DNA of 53,413 bases from Planctomycetota bacterium (GTDB lineage Bacteria > Planctomycetota > Phycisphaerae > SM23-33): contig JACRIL010000152.1 of assembly GCA_016235825.1 (NCBI GenBank), positions 1 to 53,413 of the forward strand, given 5' to 3'. A program made the position numbers and the translations under genes. Below are positions 8,969-17,617 of this stretch, in pieces. How positions within the stretch are numbered: the first letter of the stretch is position 1; each line of letters begins with the position of its first letter. The notes under the pieces are model-generated. The model saw nothing but the letters and a program-made list of their open reading frames with translations, did not search any database and had not been told where the DNA came from.

Positions 8969-9267
8969 ACAGCGACAGCGGATACAACCTGAACAGGCCC
9001 AGCCTGCACGGGGATGTGCCCGGGCTGGGCAGGATACTGCCCCATATGGACCGGCCCAAGAAGAAAGAACAGCAGGGCCAGCAGAAGAAGCGGAAATCCG
9101 CAAAGTCTTCCCAGGGCCAGCAGCAGGACGAACAGGAGCAGCTCCTTGAAGGGCAGGACCAGGCGAATGCGGCCGGCCAGACTGAGATTCAGGATGAAGG
9201 CGGCGCCGGCCCGGCCGGCGGGCTGGATGACGACGGCGACAAACACTCGATTGATTACAAGGTTTAA
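8965..9267 (+). CDS. hypothetical charged, probably disordered protein
   Basis: A 100-residue product with low complexity: a Lys/Gln-rich middle (KKKEQQGQQKKRK) followed by Glu/Asp/Gln and Gly-rich stretches, ending in HSIDYKV. There is no signal peptide or membrane segment. Its ATG overlaps the fliA stop by 4 bp, so it is translated with fliA. The short folded-looking C-terminal end may be the only conserved part. Function unknown. Confidence 0.65.
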   Translation: MNSDSGYNLNRPSLHGDVPGLGRILPHMDRPKKKEQQGQQKKRKSAKSSQGQQQDEQEQLLEGQDQANAAGQTEIQDEGGAGPAGGLDDDGDKHSIDYKV

Positions 9268-9278
9268 CGGGAACGGCC

Positions 9279-9509
9279 ATGCCGGTCAGAGAAAAAACAA
9301 TCAGGGTAATAAAGAAGAATCGGGTTGCGGCCGGCCCGTCTCTGCGGATCGGCCTGGGTTCGATGCCCCAGACGCCCGAGGCCGGGCATCCGCGGGCAAG
9401 GGTGATTCGCGATGCCCAGGGCAGGACCGTAATAGAGGTGGTTTGCGCGTGCGGAAGGGCTTTCAACCTGGAATGTGCGATCGAACCGGCGGAAGGTTCG
9501 CGGAAATAA
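9279..9509 (+). CDS. hypothetical small protein with a Cys-x-Cys strand
   Basis: A 76-residue basic protein. The last third reads like a beta strand pair with ARVIRDAQGRTVIEVVCACG and then FNLEC. The three cysteines could bind a metal, but a fourth ligand is not obvious. It lies 12 bp after the preceding gene and 42 bp before the lipoprotein gene, inside the fliA-flgM block. No family recognised. Confidence 0.6.
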   Translation: MPVREKTIRVIKKNRVAAGPSLRIGLGSMPQTPEAGHPRARVIRDAQGRTVIEVVCACGRAFNLECAIEPAEGSRK

Positions 9510-9551
9510 AAGAATGTTTTCAAGACCCCAAAGCATGACAGGAGCAGGGCA

Positions 9552-10328
9552 ATGAACAGAAAGATAAAGATGGTTTTTGCGGCCGCGGCGATGATCGCCC
9601 TGGCCGGCTGCGACGAAGACAGGTTTAACACGGGCAACTCGCCGTTTTTCTCGCCGCATCAGCAGTACGGCGGGGCGCAGAATCATCCCGGCCAGGCCGG
9701 CGGCGCCGGAGGCCCGCAGGGGACGACGAACGGCCAGCAGGGCGGCTCTTCGGGCATGACCGGCTCGGCCGGATCCGGCAGCATGTACACGCCCCCGCCT
9801 CTGTACGGCCAGGCGCAGCCGGGCCAGCAGCAGACGCCGATGACGCCCGACGCACCCAGGCCTCTGGCCGAGTCGGGCTTTCGCGGCGATTCTGACGGCG
9901 GAGGCGCCAGCGCGGTGGCATATGCCGGCAGGCTCAAGGACAAGTGCATCGAACTGCAGAACGATCTGATAAAGGCGCAGAAGGAAAAGCAGGACATGGA
10001 CGAGAAGATTCGCGCCCTTCAGCTTGAGAACGTGGCCCTGCAAAACAGGGCGGTCCAGGCGGAGAAGGAACTCAAGGAAGCCAACGACGCGGCCATGGGC
10101 GTAAAGAAAGACCTGGACGCCTGGAAGCGGGACGTGCTGGACTACCGCGATGAACTGCGGAAAGGTCTCCAGGCCAATGTGGACGCCTATCACTATATCA
10201 TAAAGCTTTTGGGCGGCGACGAAACCCGCATGCAGGCCAAGCCCGCCCAGCAGACGGGTCCGGCGGCAGCGGCCCAGCCGGCGGCGGATGCTTCCGCGGC
10301 CAGGTCTGCCGGAGGGGATCACAAGTGA
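9552..10328 (+). CDS. lipoprotein with a C-terminal coiled coil
   Basis: The 258-residue protein has a type II signal peptide with lipobox LAGC at about residues 17-20. A Gly/Gln/Pro-rich flexible region runs to about residue 125, and a strong coiled coil follows (about 128-205, with KCIELQNDLIKAQKEKQDMD and QAEKELKEANDAAMGVKK). The tail is Ala/Gln-rich. It should be tethered to a membrane and reach into the periplasm. GGAG upstream supports the start. It probably works with the lipoprotein encoded next, which it overlaps. Confidence 0.75.
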   Translation: MNRKIKMVFAAAAMIALAGCDEDRFNTGNSPFFSPHQQYGGAQNHPGQAGGAGGPQGTTNGQQGGSSGMTGSAGSGSMYTPPPLYGQAQPGQQQTPMTPDAPRPLAESGFRGDSDGGGASAVAYAGRLKDKCIELQNDLIKAQKEKQDMDEKIRALQLENVALQNRAVQAEKELKEANDAAMGVKKDLDAWKRDVLDYRDELRKGLQANVDAYHYIIKLLGGDETRMQAKPAQQTGPAAAAQPAADASAARSAGGDHK

Positions 10329-11026
10329 TGACAAGACTGTTCAGATCGGCGGCAATTTTCGCCCTGGCGGGTTTCATGCTCGCCGGCTGCTCCACGCCTC
10401 AACCGGGGCCGAACTATTACATAAACTCTCCGGACACCCTGGCGGGCATCAAGCGGGTCGTCCTGATCGAGCTGGCCCAGAATCCGTTCGATCCGCCGGT
10501 CGCCAGGCAGATGACCGATTCGCTTTTTCAGTCGATTCAGGCCCGGCGACTGTTCCACATCAACCTGCTGCCGTCGAACGAACCTGTCTATGAGCAGCTT
10601 CCGGTTTACAAGACCGAACCTTTTACGCTGGAAGAGCTCAATATGTTCGCCCAATACCTGGATTGCGACGCGATACTGATCGGCAGGATTACCCGGTATC
10701 AGACCTACCCCAAGATGCTGGTGGGTCTGTATCTGCGCATGATCGACGTTCGCCAGGGCCGGCTGGTCTGGGCCATAGAGGACGTGTGGGACACCCGCGA
10801 CAAGGCGATGGAAGAGCGGATCAAGGTGGCGTTCGACAGCAACATCCGCACCGGATACGAACCCCTGCAATGGCTGCTGGTAATGCGAAGCCCGATGGCG
10901 TTTCAGAAATTCGTCGCCGACGACGTCGCCAGCACCGTTCCGCTGCCGGGCGGGCAGCAGCAGCCGACTTTTGCGGATATCCTTGCAAAAAAAATGAAAC
11001 TTTTTTACATTAACAACCTAAAGTAA
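10328..11026 (+). CDS. lipoprotein, possibly CsgG/GNA1162-like
   Basis: A 232-residue exported lipoprotein with lipobox LAGC near residue 20. The mature part has an alternating beta/alpha pattern: IKRVVLIELAQNPFDPPVAR, then DSLFQSIQARRLFHINLL, then YLDCDAILIGRITRYQTYP. This resembles the nucleotide-independent fold of CsgG/GNA1162-type outer-membrane-associated lipoproteins, a group that includes flagellar FlgT-like factors; I make that link from pattern only. The start and the previous stop share TGATG. A GTG three bases upstream is an alternative start. Confidence 0.7.
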   Translation: MTRLFRSAAIFALAGFMLAGCSTPQPGPNYYINSPDTLAGIKRVVLIELAQNPFDPPVARQMTDSLFQSIQARRLFHINLLPSNEPVYEQLPVYKTEPFTLEELNMFAQYLDCDAILIGRITRYQTYPKMLVGLYLRMIDVRQGRLVWAIEDVWDTRDKAMEERIKVAFDSNIRTGYEPLQWLLVMRSPMAFQKFVADDVASTVPLPGGQQQPTFADILAKKMKLFYINNLK

Positions 11027-11070
11027 TGAAGACTTCCGACGATAATAGACTTGCGGACAGGAGTGCAAAC

Positions 11071-11361
11071 ATGACTATCCGGATAGACAAATCCAACATA
11101 GCCGACCCCAACGGCGTCAATCAGGGGAATGTGGGCAGGAATAAGGTGCCGACCGTCAACGAGGCGCCGACTCCGATGGCACAGGCTTCATCCGCCCAGG
11201 TAGTCGTATCCTACGGCAAATACGTGGATATGGCCAAGCGATTGGGCGATTCGGACGAAAGAAAGATATCAGAAGCGAAAAAGGACAAAGACCAGGGTGA
11301 TCTGGATACCCCCGAAGCGGCAAAAAGAGCGGCCCAAGCCATCCTAAGTCGAGGAATTTAA
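11071..11361 (+). CDS. flgM: anti-sigma-28 factor FlgM
   Basis: FlgM binds FliA until it is exported through the finished hook-basal body. The 96-residue product has family size, a disordered N-terminus beginning MTIRIDKSN, and the C-terminal sigma-binding helices (AQVVVSYGKYVDMAKR, then RKISEAKKDKDQGDLDTPEA and a final AAQAIL helix). The start is set by AGGAG just upstream of the ATG at 11071. An earlier ATG at 11026 in frame has no ribosome site and would add 15 atypical residues. Gene order with fliA fits the role. Confidence 0.85.
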   Translation: MTIRIDKSNIADPNGVNQGNVGRNKVPTVNEAPTPMAQASSAQVVVSYGKYVDMAKRLGDSDERKISEAKKDKDQGDLDTPEAAKRAAQAILSRGI

Positions 11362-11514
11362 AATAGATAAGCGTGTGTTATTGGTTTCCAGTAAAATAAG
11401 TGTAAGTTTTATGAGAATAGCCGACAACTGTCCCGAATACCATGTGTCCATAGGTCTCCTGAAATATTTTCCCCAAAAAAAGTCCTTTTCCCTTCTTGCT
11501 CTAACTTATTGTAA

Positions 11515-11520
11515 TATAAT
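11515..11520 (+). promoter_or_regulatory. candidate -10 box for the pseudopilin operon
   Basis: A perfect TATAAT lies in an AT-rich stretch about 140 bp before the first pseudopilin ATG. A -35 element at the right distance is poor (CTTCTT). The 298 bases between flgM and the first pilin gene hold no convincing gene, so this is the most likely place for the operon promoter. Confidence 0.4.
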
Positions 11521-11659
11521 AAACTTAGACCCCAATGTGGCGGTCCGGGAAACACGGGCAAGTTTTTCCATTAGTTATTTCCGATCAGAATTCCGCCCCT
11601 TTAAGATTGAAGAAGAGAGAAGGAACGGAATTGCGGTAGATCGGCAGAAGGGATTAACA

Positions 11660-12418
11660 ATGTTAATCAAGCGGAAGACAGGCGAAGGCGCGTTTACGAT
11701 GGTCGAATTGCTGACGGTTGTTTCGATCATTTCCATACTGGTAACTCTCCTCATGCCGAGCCTCAACAGGGCGATTCTGCTGGGCCGACGGGCCAAAAGC
11801 GCCGCGTTTGTCCAGGAACTGACCGGCGCCGCCCAGAGCTATCAGAAGGATACATCCTATTATCCGGGCATACGCTATCCTGGCGTGCTGCTGGGCAATC
11901 GGACTGCGCCGCCGGGCAGTGCCCAGACAGGCTGTCTGACGGGCAGCCAGGTCCTGGCCGCTTCGGTCTTCGGGTTGTACTACACGAATGTAACCGACGC
12001 CACCGTCACCAACGATGGCGTCACCAAGACCAAGCCCGGGACATATGTCGCCAACGTCTATGTCTCCTACACCAAGGCCAAGGTCATCGACGAGACTGAT
12101 TACGACCTTAACGACCAGTTCCCCGGCGCCCTGCCGATACTTTACTGGCCGGCCGTGCCGGGCAACCTGAACGACACCACTTCCGCCTTCCGTTTCTCCG
12201 ACAACTTCGACGTCCCCACCAGCAAGCCGGACAGATACACCCAATTCGGAATAGGTTCGCGCCAGGCCAATTGGACGACATCCATAACCAACACGAACAT
12301 GGGCAACACCAGCCAGGGGCTTCCCGTCGCGTGGAATTACGACTCGTTCCTGATCGTCGGGCCCAGCATGGACAGGGTTTACTTCAACACGGACGATGTC
12401 GCGAATTATGGACGATAA
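11660..12418 (+). CDS. type IV pilin-like/pseudopilin protein 1
   Basis: A 252-residue class III signal protein. A short basic leader (MLIKRKTGEGA) precedes the prepilin peptidase site and hydrophobic helix, FTMVELLTVVSIISILVTLL, where the usual Glu at mature position 5 is present. The globular part is long and rich in Tyr, Asn and Thr. The ATG at 11660 follows AGAAGG; the frame is open further upstream but that stretch is AT-rich and unlike protein. It is the first gene of a seven-gene run. Confidence 0.85.
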   Translation: MLIKRKTGEGAFTMVELLTVVSIISILVTLLMPSLNRAILLGRRAKSAAFVQELTGAAQSYQKDTSYYPGIRYPGVLLGNRTAPPGSAQTGCLTGSQVLAASVFGLYYTNVTDATVTNDGVTKTKPGTYVANVYVSYTKAKVIDETDYDLNDQFPGALPILYWPAVPGNLNDTTSAFRFSDNFDVPTSKPDRYTQFGIGSRQANWTTSITNTNMGNTSQGLPVAWNYDSFLIVGPSMDRVYFNTDDVANYGR

Positions 12419-12421
12419 ACG

Positions 12422-13171
12422 ATGGCAAGGATAAAAAGAAATCCCGGGCGCGGCCGCGGGTTCACGCTGATAGAGCTGCTGACGGTGGCGGCCGTGATTG
12501 GCGTTCTGGTCATGATGACCGTGCCTTCGCTGGCGCGGGCGAAAGTGGTCGCAAAATGGCGGCTGTCGTATTCCAGGGTAATGCAGATCGACGGCGGCTG
12601 CGAGATGTACAAGAGCGATTTCGGTTCTTGGCCCATGAGTTCCCGCGACCAGACCAAGCAGGACCTGATCGACAAGGGGATCACCGCGGCCAACGCCGAG
12701 ACGATCCTGACATACATTCCGACCGGGCTGACGGGCAAGGAGCTTGCCTCGCTGTTCCTGACGGGCTACGCCCCGGCCGGGCTCACCGGCGCGATGACCA
12801 ATATCCTGACCGCCGACGGGCAGGAGGGGTTCGGCTACAGGGTGATCCAGCGGGGCCAGCAGTGGGGGCCTTACGGCGGGACCGACAACATCGAGACCAA
12901 ACTCACCGGCGGCACGACCAGGCGGTATTTTGTCGACGCCTTCGGCAGCCCGATACTGTATTACCTCTTTGTGCCCAGCACCTCGACGAGTGCGCTCAAT
13001 AACGCGTACAACGCGGCCGACAACCCGGCCGACGGCCCCACGCAGGCGTTCCTGGATTTCTGCCGCAACTACCGCACCAGCTTCGCCGTCATGTCGAAGG
13101 GGCCGCACAGCCAGTGGCCGACACTGCCCGTCGGCAACGACGTGGTAACCGATTTGGGGATAGAAAAATGA
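12422..13171 (+). CDS. pseudopilin protein 2
   Basis: A 249-residue prepilin-like protein. The leader is very basic (MARIKRNPGRGRG), cleavage is expected before FTLIELLTVAAVIGVLVMM, and Glu5 is present. The globular domain contains CEMYKSDFGSWPMSSRD, similar in style to GspG-type major pseudopilins, followed by a long extension. It starts 3 bp after the previous stop and its own stop overlaps the next ATG. Confidence 0.85.
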   Translation: MARIKRNPGRGRGFTLIELLTVAAVIGVLVMMTVPSLARAKVVAKWRLSYSRVMQIDGGCEMYKSDFGSWPMSSRDQTKQDLIDKGITAANAETILTYIPTGLTGKELASLFLTGYAPAGLTGAMTNILTADGQEGFGYRVIQRGQQWGPYGGTDNIETKLTGGTTRRYFVDAFGSPILYYLFVPSTSTSALNNAYNAADNPADGPTQAFLDFCRNYRTSFAVMSKGPHSQWPTLPVGNDVVTDLGIEK

Positions 13172-13890
13172 GCATGACAGAAAAAAATCGCGTCTCCGTC
13201 CGGACCGGCGGCTTCACGCTGGTGGAACTGATGATCGTCGTAACCATCATATCAATCCTGGTGGGGCTGGTCATCAGCTTCGGCTCGCGGTTCCAGCAGA
13301 TGGCCCGGGCGGACAGGACCAGGATGGCCATGAAGATCGCCATGAGCGCCGCCGATTATTACTACGAGGTAACGAATATTTGGCCGGCATCGGGCGGCAG
13401 CAACTTTGCTCAAATGCAGACTATCATTGATCCGGCCACCGGCGTCGCACCTGCGCCTGTAACACCGACCAATTTCATATACTCCGATCGCCTTGTTCGG
13501 GACATGGGGAACATCAAAGGCTCCAGGGAAAGGCTCAAGAACATGCCTGCCGGCACGCTCAAGCAGGCCAACGTGCCCCGGGATCTTTACGACGATTCCA
13601 CCGACGCCTGGTATACTTTGGCCACTCCGTCCGGCCATTGGGGCAACGCCACCAAGCAAAGATCGCTTATGGCGCCCACGATTCTGGACGGCTGGGACCG
13701 CCCGATGCTCTACCAGAGTAATCAGTCCCAACAGGGCAAGCCCATCCTGATTTCGGCCGGGCCGGACGGCAGGTTCGCCCCGACATACTATTACTATAAA
13801 CAGTGGGGCGGAGCGATAAGTTGGAATACAAGCCGGGAAACCGACTCCACGTTCGGACTCGACGACATCACCTCGGACCAGGGAATGTAA
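13168..13890 (+). CDS. pseudopilin protein 3
   Basis: 240 residues with leader MSMTEKNRVSVRTGG, then FTLVELMIVVTIISILVGLV, with Glu5 in place. The mature part has a GspG-like helix (MAMKIAMSAADYYYEVTNIW) and a Tyr-rich C-terminal end (YYYYKQWGGA). It overlaps the previous gene by 4 bp (ATGA), so the two are coupled; an ATG six bases further on is an alternative start. Probably a minor pilus subunit of the same system. Confidence 0.83.
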   Translation: MSMTEKNRVSVRTGGFTLVELMIVVTIISILVGLVISFGSRFQQMARADRTRMAMKIAMSAADYYYEVTNIWPASGGSNFAQMQTIIDPATGVAPAPVTPTNFIYSDRLVRDMGNIKGSRERLKNMPAGTLKQANVPRDLYDDSTDAWYTLATPSGHWGNATKQRSLMAPTILDGWDRPMLYQSNQSQQGKPILISAGPDGRFAPTYYYYKQWGGAISWNTSRETDSTFGLDDITSDQGM

Positions 13891-13905
13891 GGCAGGAGAA
13901 CGGGC

Positions 13906-15288
13906 ATGATCATACGAAACGGCAAAAGACGGAATGGCGGCTTCACGCTGCTGGAACTCATCGTGGTTATATTCCTTATAATCCTGATGGCCAGCATCGT
14001 CCTGCCCTCGCTGGGCAGGCTGATAGAGTTCAACCAGGAGGCCCAGGCATACAACCTGGTTGCCTGCATGATAACCCTCGCCCGCAACGAGGCGATGCGG
14101 ACCAGCCAATATATGAACCTTCACGCCCAGCCGTGCAACGGTTTTGCGGAAAAGCCCAAACTGGCGACCATAGCGTCCACGTCGACAAGTTATGTCGCGC
14201 CTTTTTACATGAACAATTACATTCACGACTCAGACGAGAGCTTCTCCTTTCCGAATCTGCTGGACAGGCAGGGGCTGTGCATAGGCAAGATAGACACGCC
14301 GATGAATTGGTCCGCGCCGCAAAACTCGGCATTCACATGGGCGCAGGACCAGTTTAATGCCCATTATAATTACTATGGCCTCGCATATGTATTCGCCCAT
14401 AAAGCCGACGGCAGTTCCGACGTGGCGACAGAGGTGGATTGGAACGGCAATCCGAGGGCGCCCGGTGCATGGACCGCCGATTACTGGGCCGGCGGCGAAA
14501 GGCAGTGTGCGGTTCGAGGGGGAGGTATTTTCTTTATAGGGATCCCCAGCGGCAACCATTTCCTGTCGTCGACGAGTTATTATCCCTATATCATGCCCGG
14601 CACGTACGCAGTCGGCGAGATAAGCGACACGTTCGTGGATGCCTCGGGCAATTACATCGCCAGCAGGTTCGACCTGGGCGACCACGACACCGATGACTTG
14701 AGCGGCAACGCGGGTTACTCCAGGCCCAAACCGGACAGTTACCTCGGGCCGCCCAACGACGGCATGGACGACGGAATCGGAGACTTTATGACGGTCAACA
14801 TCCTGTTTACCCCCCAGGGCCAGTTGATAAGCCGCTTGCCCGCGGTGAAGGATTATCGGCCATATACAACGACCGATAATGTCTGGCAGGCCATCAGGTG
14901 TCCTTACGGCAACAGTGCAACTATGTCGACCTACTACGGCAATTTGAGGTACGTGGGCTCCATCCAAACGGGGAATCCGAACCCTTATACCAGATCCGGC
15001 GACGACACGTTGTTTTACGGCGCCGCGCCGATGTTTGACCCGCACAAGTGGGCGCACAACTGGAATACCTATCCGATCGACACGCCGCGCTATCCGGCGC
15101 CGGCGTGGGACCAGTCCCGTGGCAAATACGGGGCCTGGGGTTTGACGCTGTTCGACAGCAGCAAGCTCCGCGCGATCCAGGCCGGCAACGGCCAGACCGC
15201 CGCCCAAAACCGGGCCGATTATCTCAATAAAAACGGCCAGATCATACCCGTCAACAGGTATAACGGCCTGCTGTTCCCGAGGAAATAG
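13906..15288 (+). CDS. large GspH-like pseudopilin
   Basis: A 460-residue protein that begins as a prepilin: basic leader, then FTLLELIVVIFLIILMASIV with Glu5. The helix continues into LVACMITLARNEAMRTSQY, a GspH/FimT-like signature. At more than twice the usual length, the remainder (rich in Tyr, Asp, Asn, Pro) must form an unusually big exposed domain. AGGAG upstream of the ATG supports the start. Possible tip or surface-binding subunit. Confidence 0.8.
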   Translation: MIIRNGKRRNGGFTLLELIVVIFLIILMASIVLPSLGRLIEFNQEAQAYNLVACMITLARNEAMRTSQYMNLHAQPCNGFAEKPKLATIASTSTSYVAPFYMNNYIHDSDESFSFPNLLDRQGLCIGKIDTPMNWSAPQNSAFTWAQDQFNAHYNYYGLAYVFAHKADGSSDVATEVDWNGNPRAPGAWTADYWAGGERQCAVRGGGIFFIGIPSGNHFLSSTSYYPYIMPGTYAVGEISDTFVDASGNYIASRFDLGDHDTDDLSGNAGYSRPKPDSYLGPPNDGMDDGIGDFMTVNILFTPQGQLISRLPAVKDYRPYTTTDNVWQAIRCPYGNSATMSTYYGNLRYVGSIQTGNPNPYTRSGDDTLFYGAAPMFDPHKWAHNWNTYPIDTPRYPAPAWDQSRGKYGAWGLTLFDSSKLRAIQAGNGQTAAQNRADYLNKNGQIIPVNRYNGLLFPRK

Positions 15289-15290
15289 AC

Positions 15291-16142
15291 ATGAAAAACC
15301 GCCGAAACGGCCGCAAAAAAGGGTTTACGCTGGTGGAACTCCTGATAGCCCTGGGGATCATGGCGTCGTGCCTGTCGATCTCGCTGGGTCTGTTCGCAGC
15401 GGCGATCTACGAGAACAACAACTCGTTCAAGCTGGTGCTGGGCAGGATAATCACGCAGACGGGCCTGGCGATCTCCGAGCAGACCTTCAAGGCCTCCAAC
15501 TTCCAGACCCAGGACGCCGGCAACTACGCCCTGGCCACGGCCAGCCCCAGCCAGCTCGTCGAGGTGCCCAATACGGTCGTCTCGGCCAACAGCAAGGTCT
15601 ACGGCGCCGCCGGCAGCGGGGACGGGTTCAAGCTCCTGGCCCGCCGGGTGGCCGGCGACGCATGGCTGCTCGTCGTTACCGCATATCGCCAGCTCGACCC
15701 CAGCCAGACCGTTACGCTCCAGGAGGTCCAGAACCTCAGCGTCGGGTGGAACCCCGACTCGAACGCCTACGATCCAACGTGGATATATCTGCCGTCCGGC
15801 GACACGGGCCATCTGCGATACGGTTCGCCCGTCCTGGTCAAGCGCCTGGTGTCCATAGATCAGGCGGGTGCAAGCGTGCTGAAGTACAGGCCTTACACCG
15901 GCGCCCCAGCCCTTACGGACTTTGCCAATATTCAGGCCGGCCTGGCCGAGGCCCTGCCCGGCGCATGGGCGAACATCATAGAAACTTCATCCGACGGCAA
16001 GAAGGGCAGGCTGGATACCGCCCTGGCGCCGTGGTATTACGGCAGGGTGGTTGTGGACGCCTACATACTCCAGGAAGGCTCGCAGTTGAGGCTCAGCCCC
16101 GCCGTAGGCACGGCGTCGATGAGAACGTATCCGCGCAAATAG
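15291..16142 (+). CDS. GspI/GspJ-like minor pseudopilin
   Basis: 283 residues with leader MKNRRNGRKKG, then FTLVELLIALGIMASCLSIS with Glu5. The region after the helix (NNSFKLVLGRIITQTGLAIS) and the Ser/Gly-rich beta part are typical of minor pseudopilins. It starts 2 bp after the preceding stop. A repeat element fills the gap to the next pilin gene. Confidence 0.82.
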   Translation: MKNRRNGRKKGFTLVELLIALGIMASCLSISLGLFAAAIYENNNSFKLVLGRIITQTGLAISEQTFKASNFQTQDAGNYALATASPSQLVEVPNTVVSANSKVYGAAGSGDGFKLLARRVAGDAWLLVVTAYRQLDPSQTVTLQEVQNLSVGWNPDSNAYDPTWIYLPSGDTGHLRYGSPVLVKRLVSIDQAGASVLKYRPYTGAPALTDFANIQAGLAEALPGAWANIIETSSDGKKGRLDTALAPWYYGRVVVDAYILQEGSQLRLSPAVGTASMRTYPRK

Positions 16143-16240
16143 GAGTCTATTCAAATAGTGCTATAACATTACGAAGCGAAAAGGCGCGTATTTTCCGGCT
16201 TTTGGCGGCCGGGTCTGTCGGATTTAAATAGTGATTTTTT

Positions 16241-16476
16241 ATTTCGCCCCTACAGGGCTTGAATGTCGGATTGGCCGTGTCCCAGGGCGTTGCCCTGGGC
16301 TGTAATATTTCGCCCCTTTGGGGCCGCGCGATTTCGTCAACATTGGATAATCGGCGATTCAAAGCAAATGGAACAGGCCGATGGTTTTAAAGCCCTGAAA
16401 GGGCAAAATAGGATAGCCCAGGGCAACGCCCTGGGAATTGGCGATAGATAAAATTAGAGCCTTGTAGGGGCGAAAT
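16241..16476. repeat. nested-palindrome intergenic repeat element
   Basis: The element is bounded by near-perfect 19-bp inverted ends: ATTTCGCCCCTACAGGGCT at 16241-16259 and its inverse with one change at 16458-16476. Inside lies CCCAGGGCGTTGCCCTGGG (16281-16299), itself a hairpin, and its exact inverse complement at 16417-16435. A further inverted pair (TTTCGCCCC-type at 16307, AAAGGGCAAAAT-type at 16398) completes a symmetric set. It resembles a non-coding MITE. The whole 418-base gap between the two pilin genes holds no convincing gene. Confidence 0.8.
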
Positions 16477-16560
16477 AAGGCGGTTGAATTCACTGATATG
16501 TCCAAAATGGCCTTCATGGTATTGTAGTAATAAACTGCTGAGAGCCGAAAGGATCCGGAA

Positions 16561-17613
16561 ATGACGACAGGAACCTCTGAAAAAAGCGGCATGAGCATCT
16601 TGCATATGAGTATCGCGGCCGTTTCGCCCGCGGGAAGTTTCCGGAGGCATGGGCGAGACGCCCATGCAACACGCGGGCAGGACTTGTCCGGCGTAGCCTC
16701 GGCGAAGTCGGATGCCCGTGCCACGAGAAAAGGACGGGGCTTCACGCTGATCGAGATGCTGGTGGCCGTGGCGCTGTTTTCCATGCTGATCGTGATCTTC
16801 GGCTGGGTGCTGGTCCAGGCCCAGAGGCTCGTCAAGAGGACCACCGCGATCATGCGGGCAAACACCGCCATCAACGCCATCGAGCGGGTCATCAGGAAAG
16901 ATGTCGAAACGCACTGCCAGCAGGGCTTTCTCTACGCCGGCTACAGGAACGTCGGCGGCGTCAACTACAGCGTCCTGATGTTGACAAGGACAGGCTCGCT
17001 GGCGACGTCCAGCACGCTGTCGGGATACAGCGACGAAGGATCGGGCAATAACTTTGTGGACTGTACCCAGAGCTTTTCAGCGATCTGCGCGTACGCCCTG
17101 GTGCCGGTTACCGGCTCGCTCAGCGGCGAGAAGATACTGCTCCGGGCAAGCTGGCTTTTGAGCCGCGCCCCGGCCGCCCAGCGGGGGACGACTTACGACG
17201 GTTGCCCGTGGTATCTGGGGGACGTGATGACCCAATCCAATCTGCTGGCCAGCGGAGGGGCCGTTTACGAACTGCTCAACTCCAGCGGCTACGTGCCCGA
17301 CAGCCTCCCGCTGCCGGTGCAGACCACCAACGACATGCTGCAGGTATGGAAGTACCTGGCCACCGGCGCCGCGCAGTTCACCGTCGAATGGACCGACGGC
17401 ACGCTGGGCGGCGGCAACGAACTGGCCTGGAGCACGGTCCCCGCCGGCGGCATCCTGTGGCGCAGGGGCGAGAATAGGGACACCACCGGCACATATGCGT
17501 TTCCGGCGGCCCTGCGGCTTACCTTCTCGCTCACCGGCGACGAGGTCGCAGCGCTGGGGGCCAACGGCATTTCATTCTCGGTAGTGGTTTCGCTGCCAAA
17601 GAAAGGAACATGA
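16561..17613 (+). CDS. GspJ-like pseudopilin with an unusually long leader
   Basis: The mature protein starts at FTLIEMLVAVALFSMLIVIF (codon 61) with Glu5, followed by a helix containing NTAINAIERVIRKDVETHC, typical of GspJ-type subunits, and a large C-terminal domain. From the ATG at 16561 the leader would be 60 residues, where 6-30 is normal. Much of it (RRHGRDAHATRGQDL and the following residues) is encoded by a repeat element. A TTG at 16684 would give a normal-length leader of about 19 residues. Confidence 0.78.
   Translation: MTTGTSEKSGMSILHMSIAAVSPAGSFRRHGRDAHATRGQDLSGVASAKSDARATRKGRGFTLIEMLVAVALFSMLIVIFGWVLVQAQRLVKRTTAIMRANTAINAIERVIRKDVETHCQQGFLYAGYRNVGGVNYSVLMLTRTGSLATSSTLSGYSDEGSGNNFVDCTQSFSAICAYALVPVTGSLSGEKILLRASWLLSRAPAAQRGTTYDGCPWYLGDVMTQSNLLASGGAVYELLNSSGYVPDSLPLPVQTTNDMLQVWKYLATGAAQFTVEWTDGTLGGGNELAWSTVPAGGILWRRGENRDTTGTYAFPAALRLTFSLTGDEVAALGANGISFSVVVSLPKKGT
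16647..16667. repeat. hairpin core of a repeat inside the pilin leader
   Basis: GCATGGGCG and CGCCCATGC form a perfect 9-bp stem with an AGA loop. The flanking sequence to about 16730 (with CGGGCA and TGCCCG near its ends) looks like one unit of a dispersed repeat that, when read as protein, gives GRDAHAT-type peptides. The sequence stays open in the pilin frame. Confidence 0.6.
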
Positions 17614-17617
17614 CGCC

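Noticed and set aside
11375..11659. N-terminal extension of the first pseudopilin
   Set aside because: The frame is open but AT-rich with implausible residues; the ATG at 11660 has a ribosome site and gives a standard prepilin leader.
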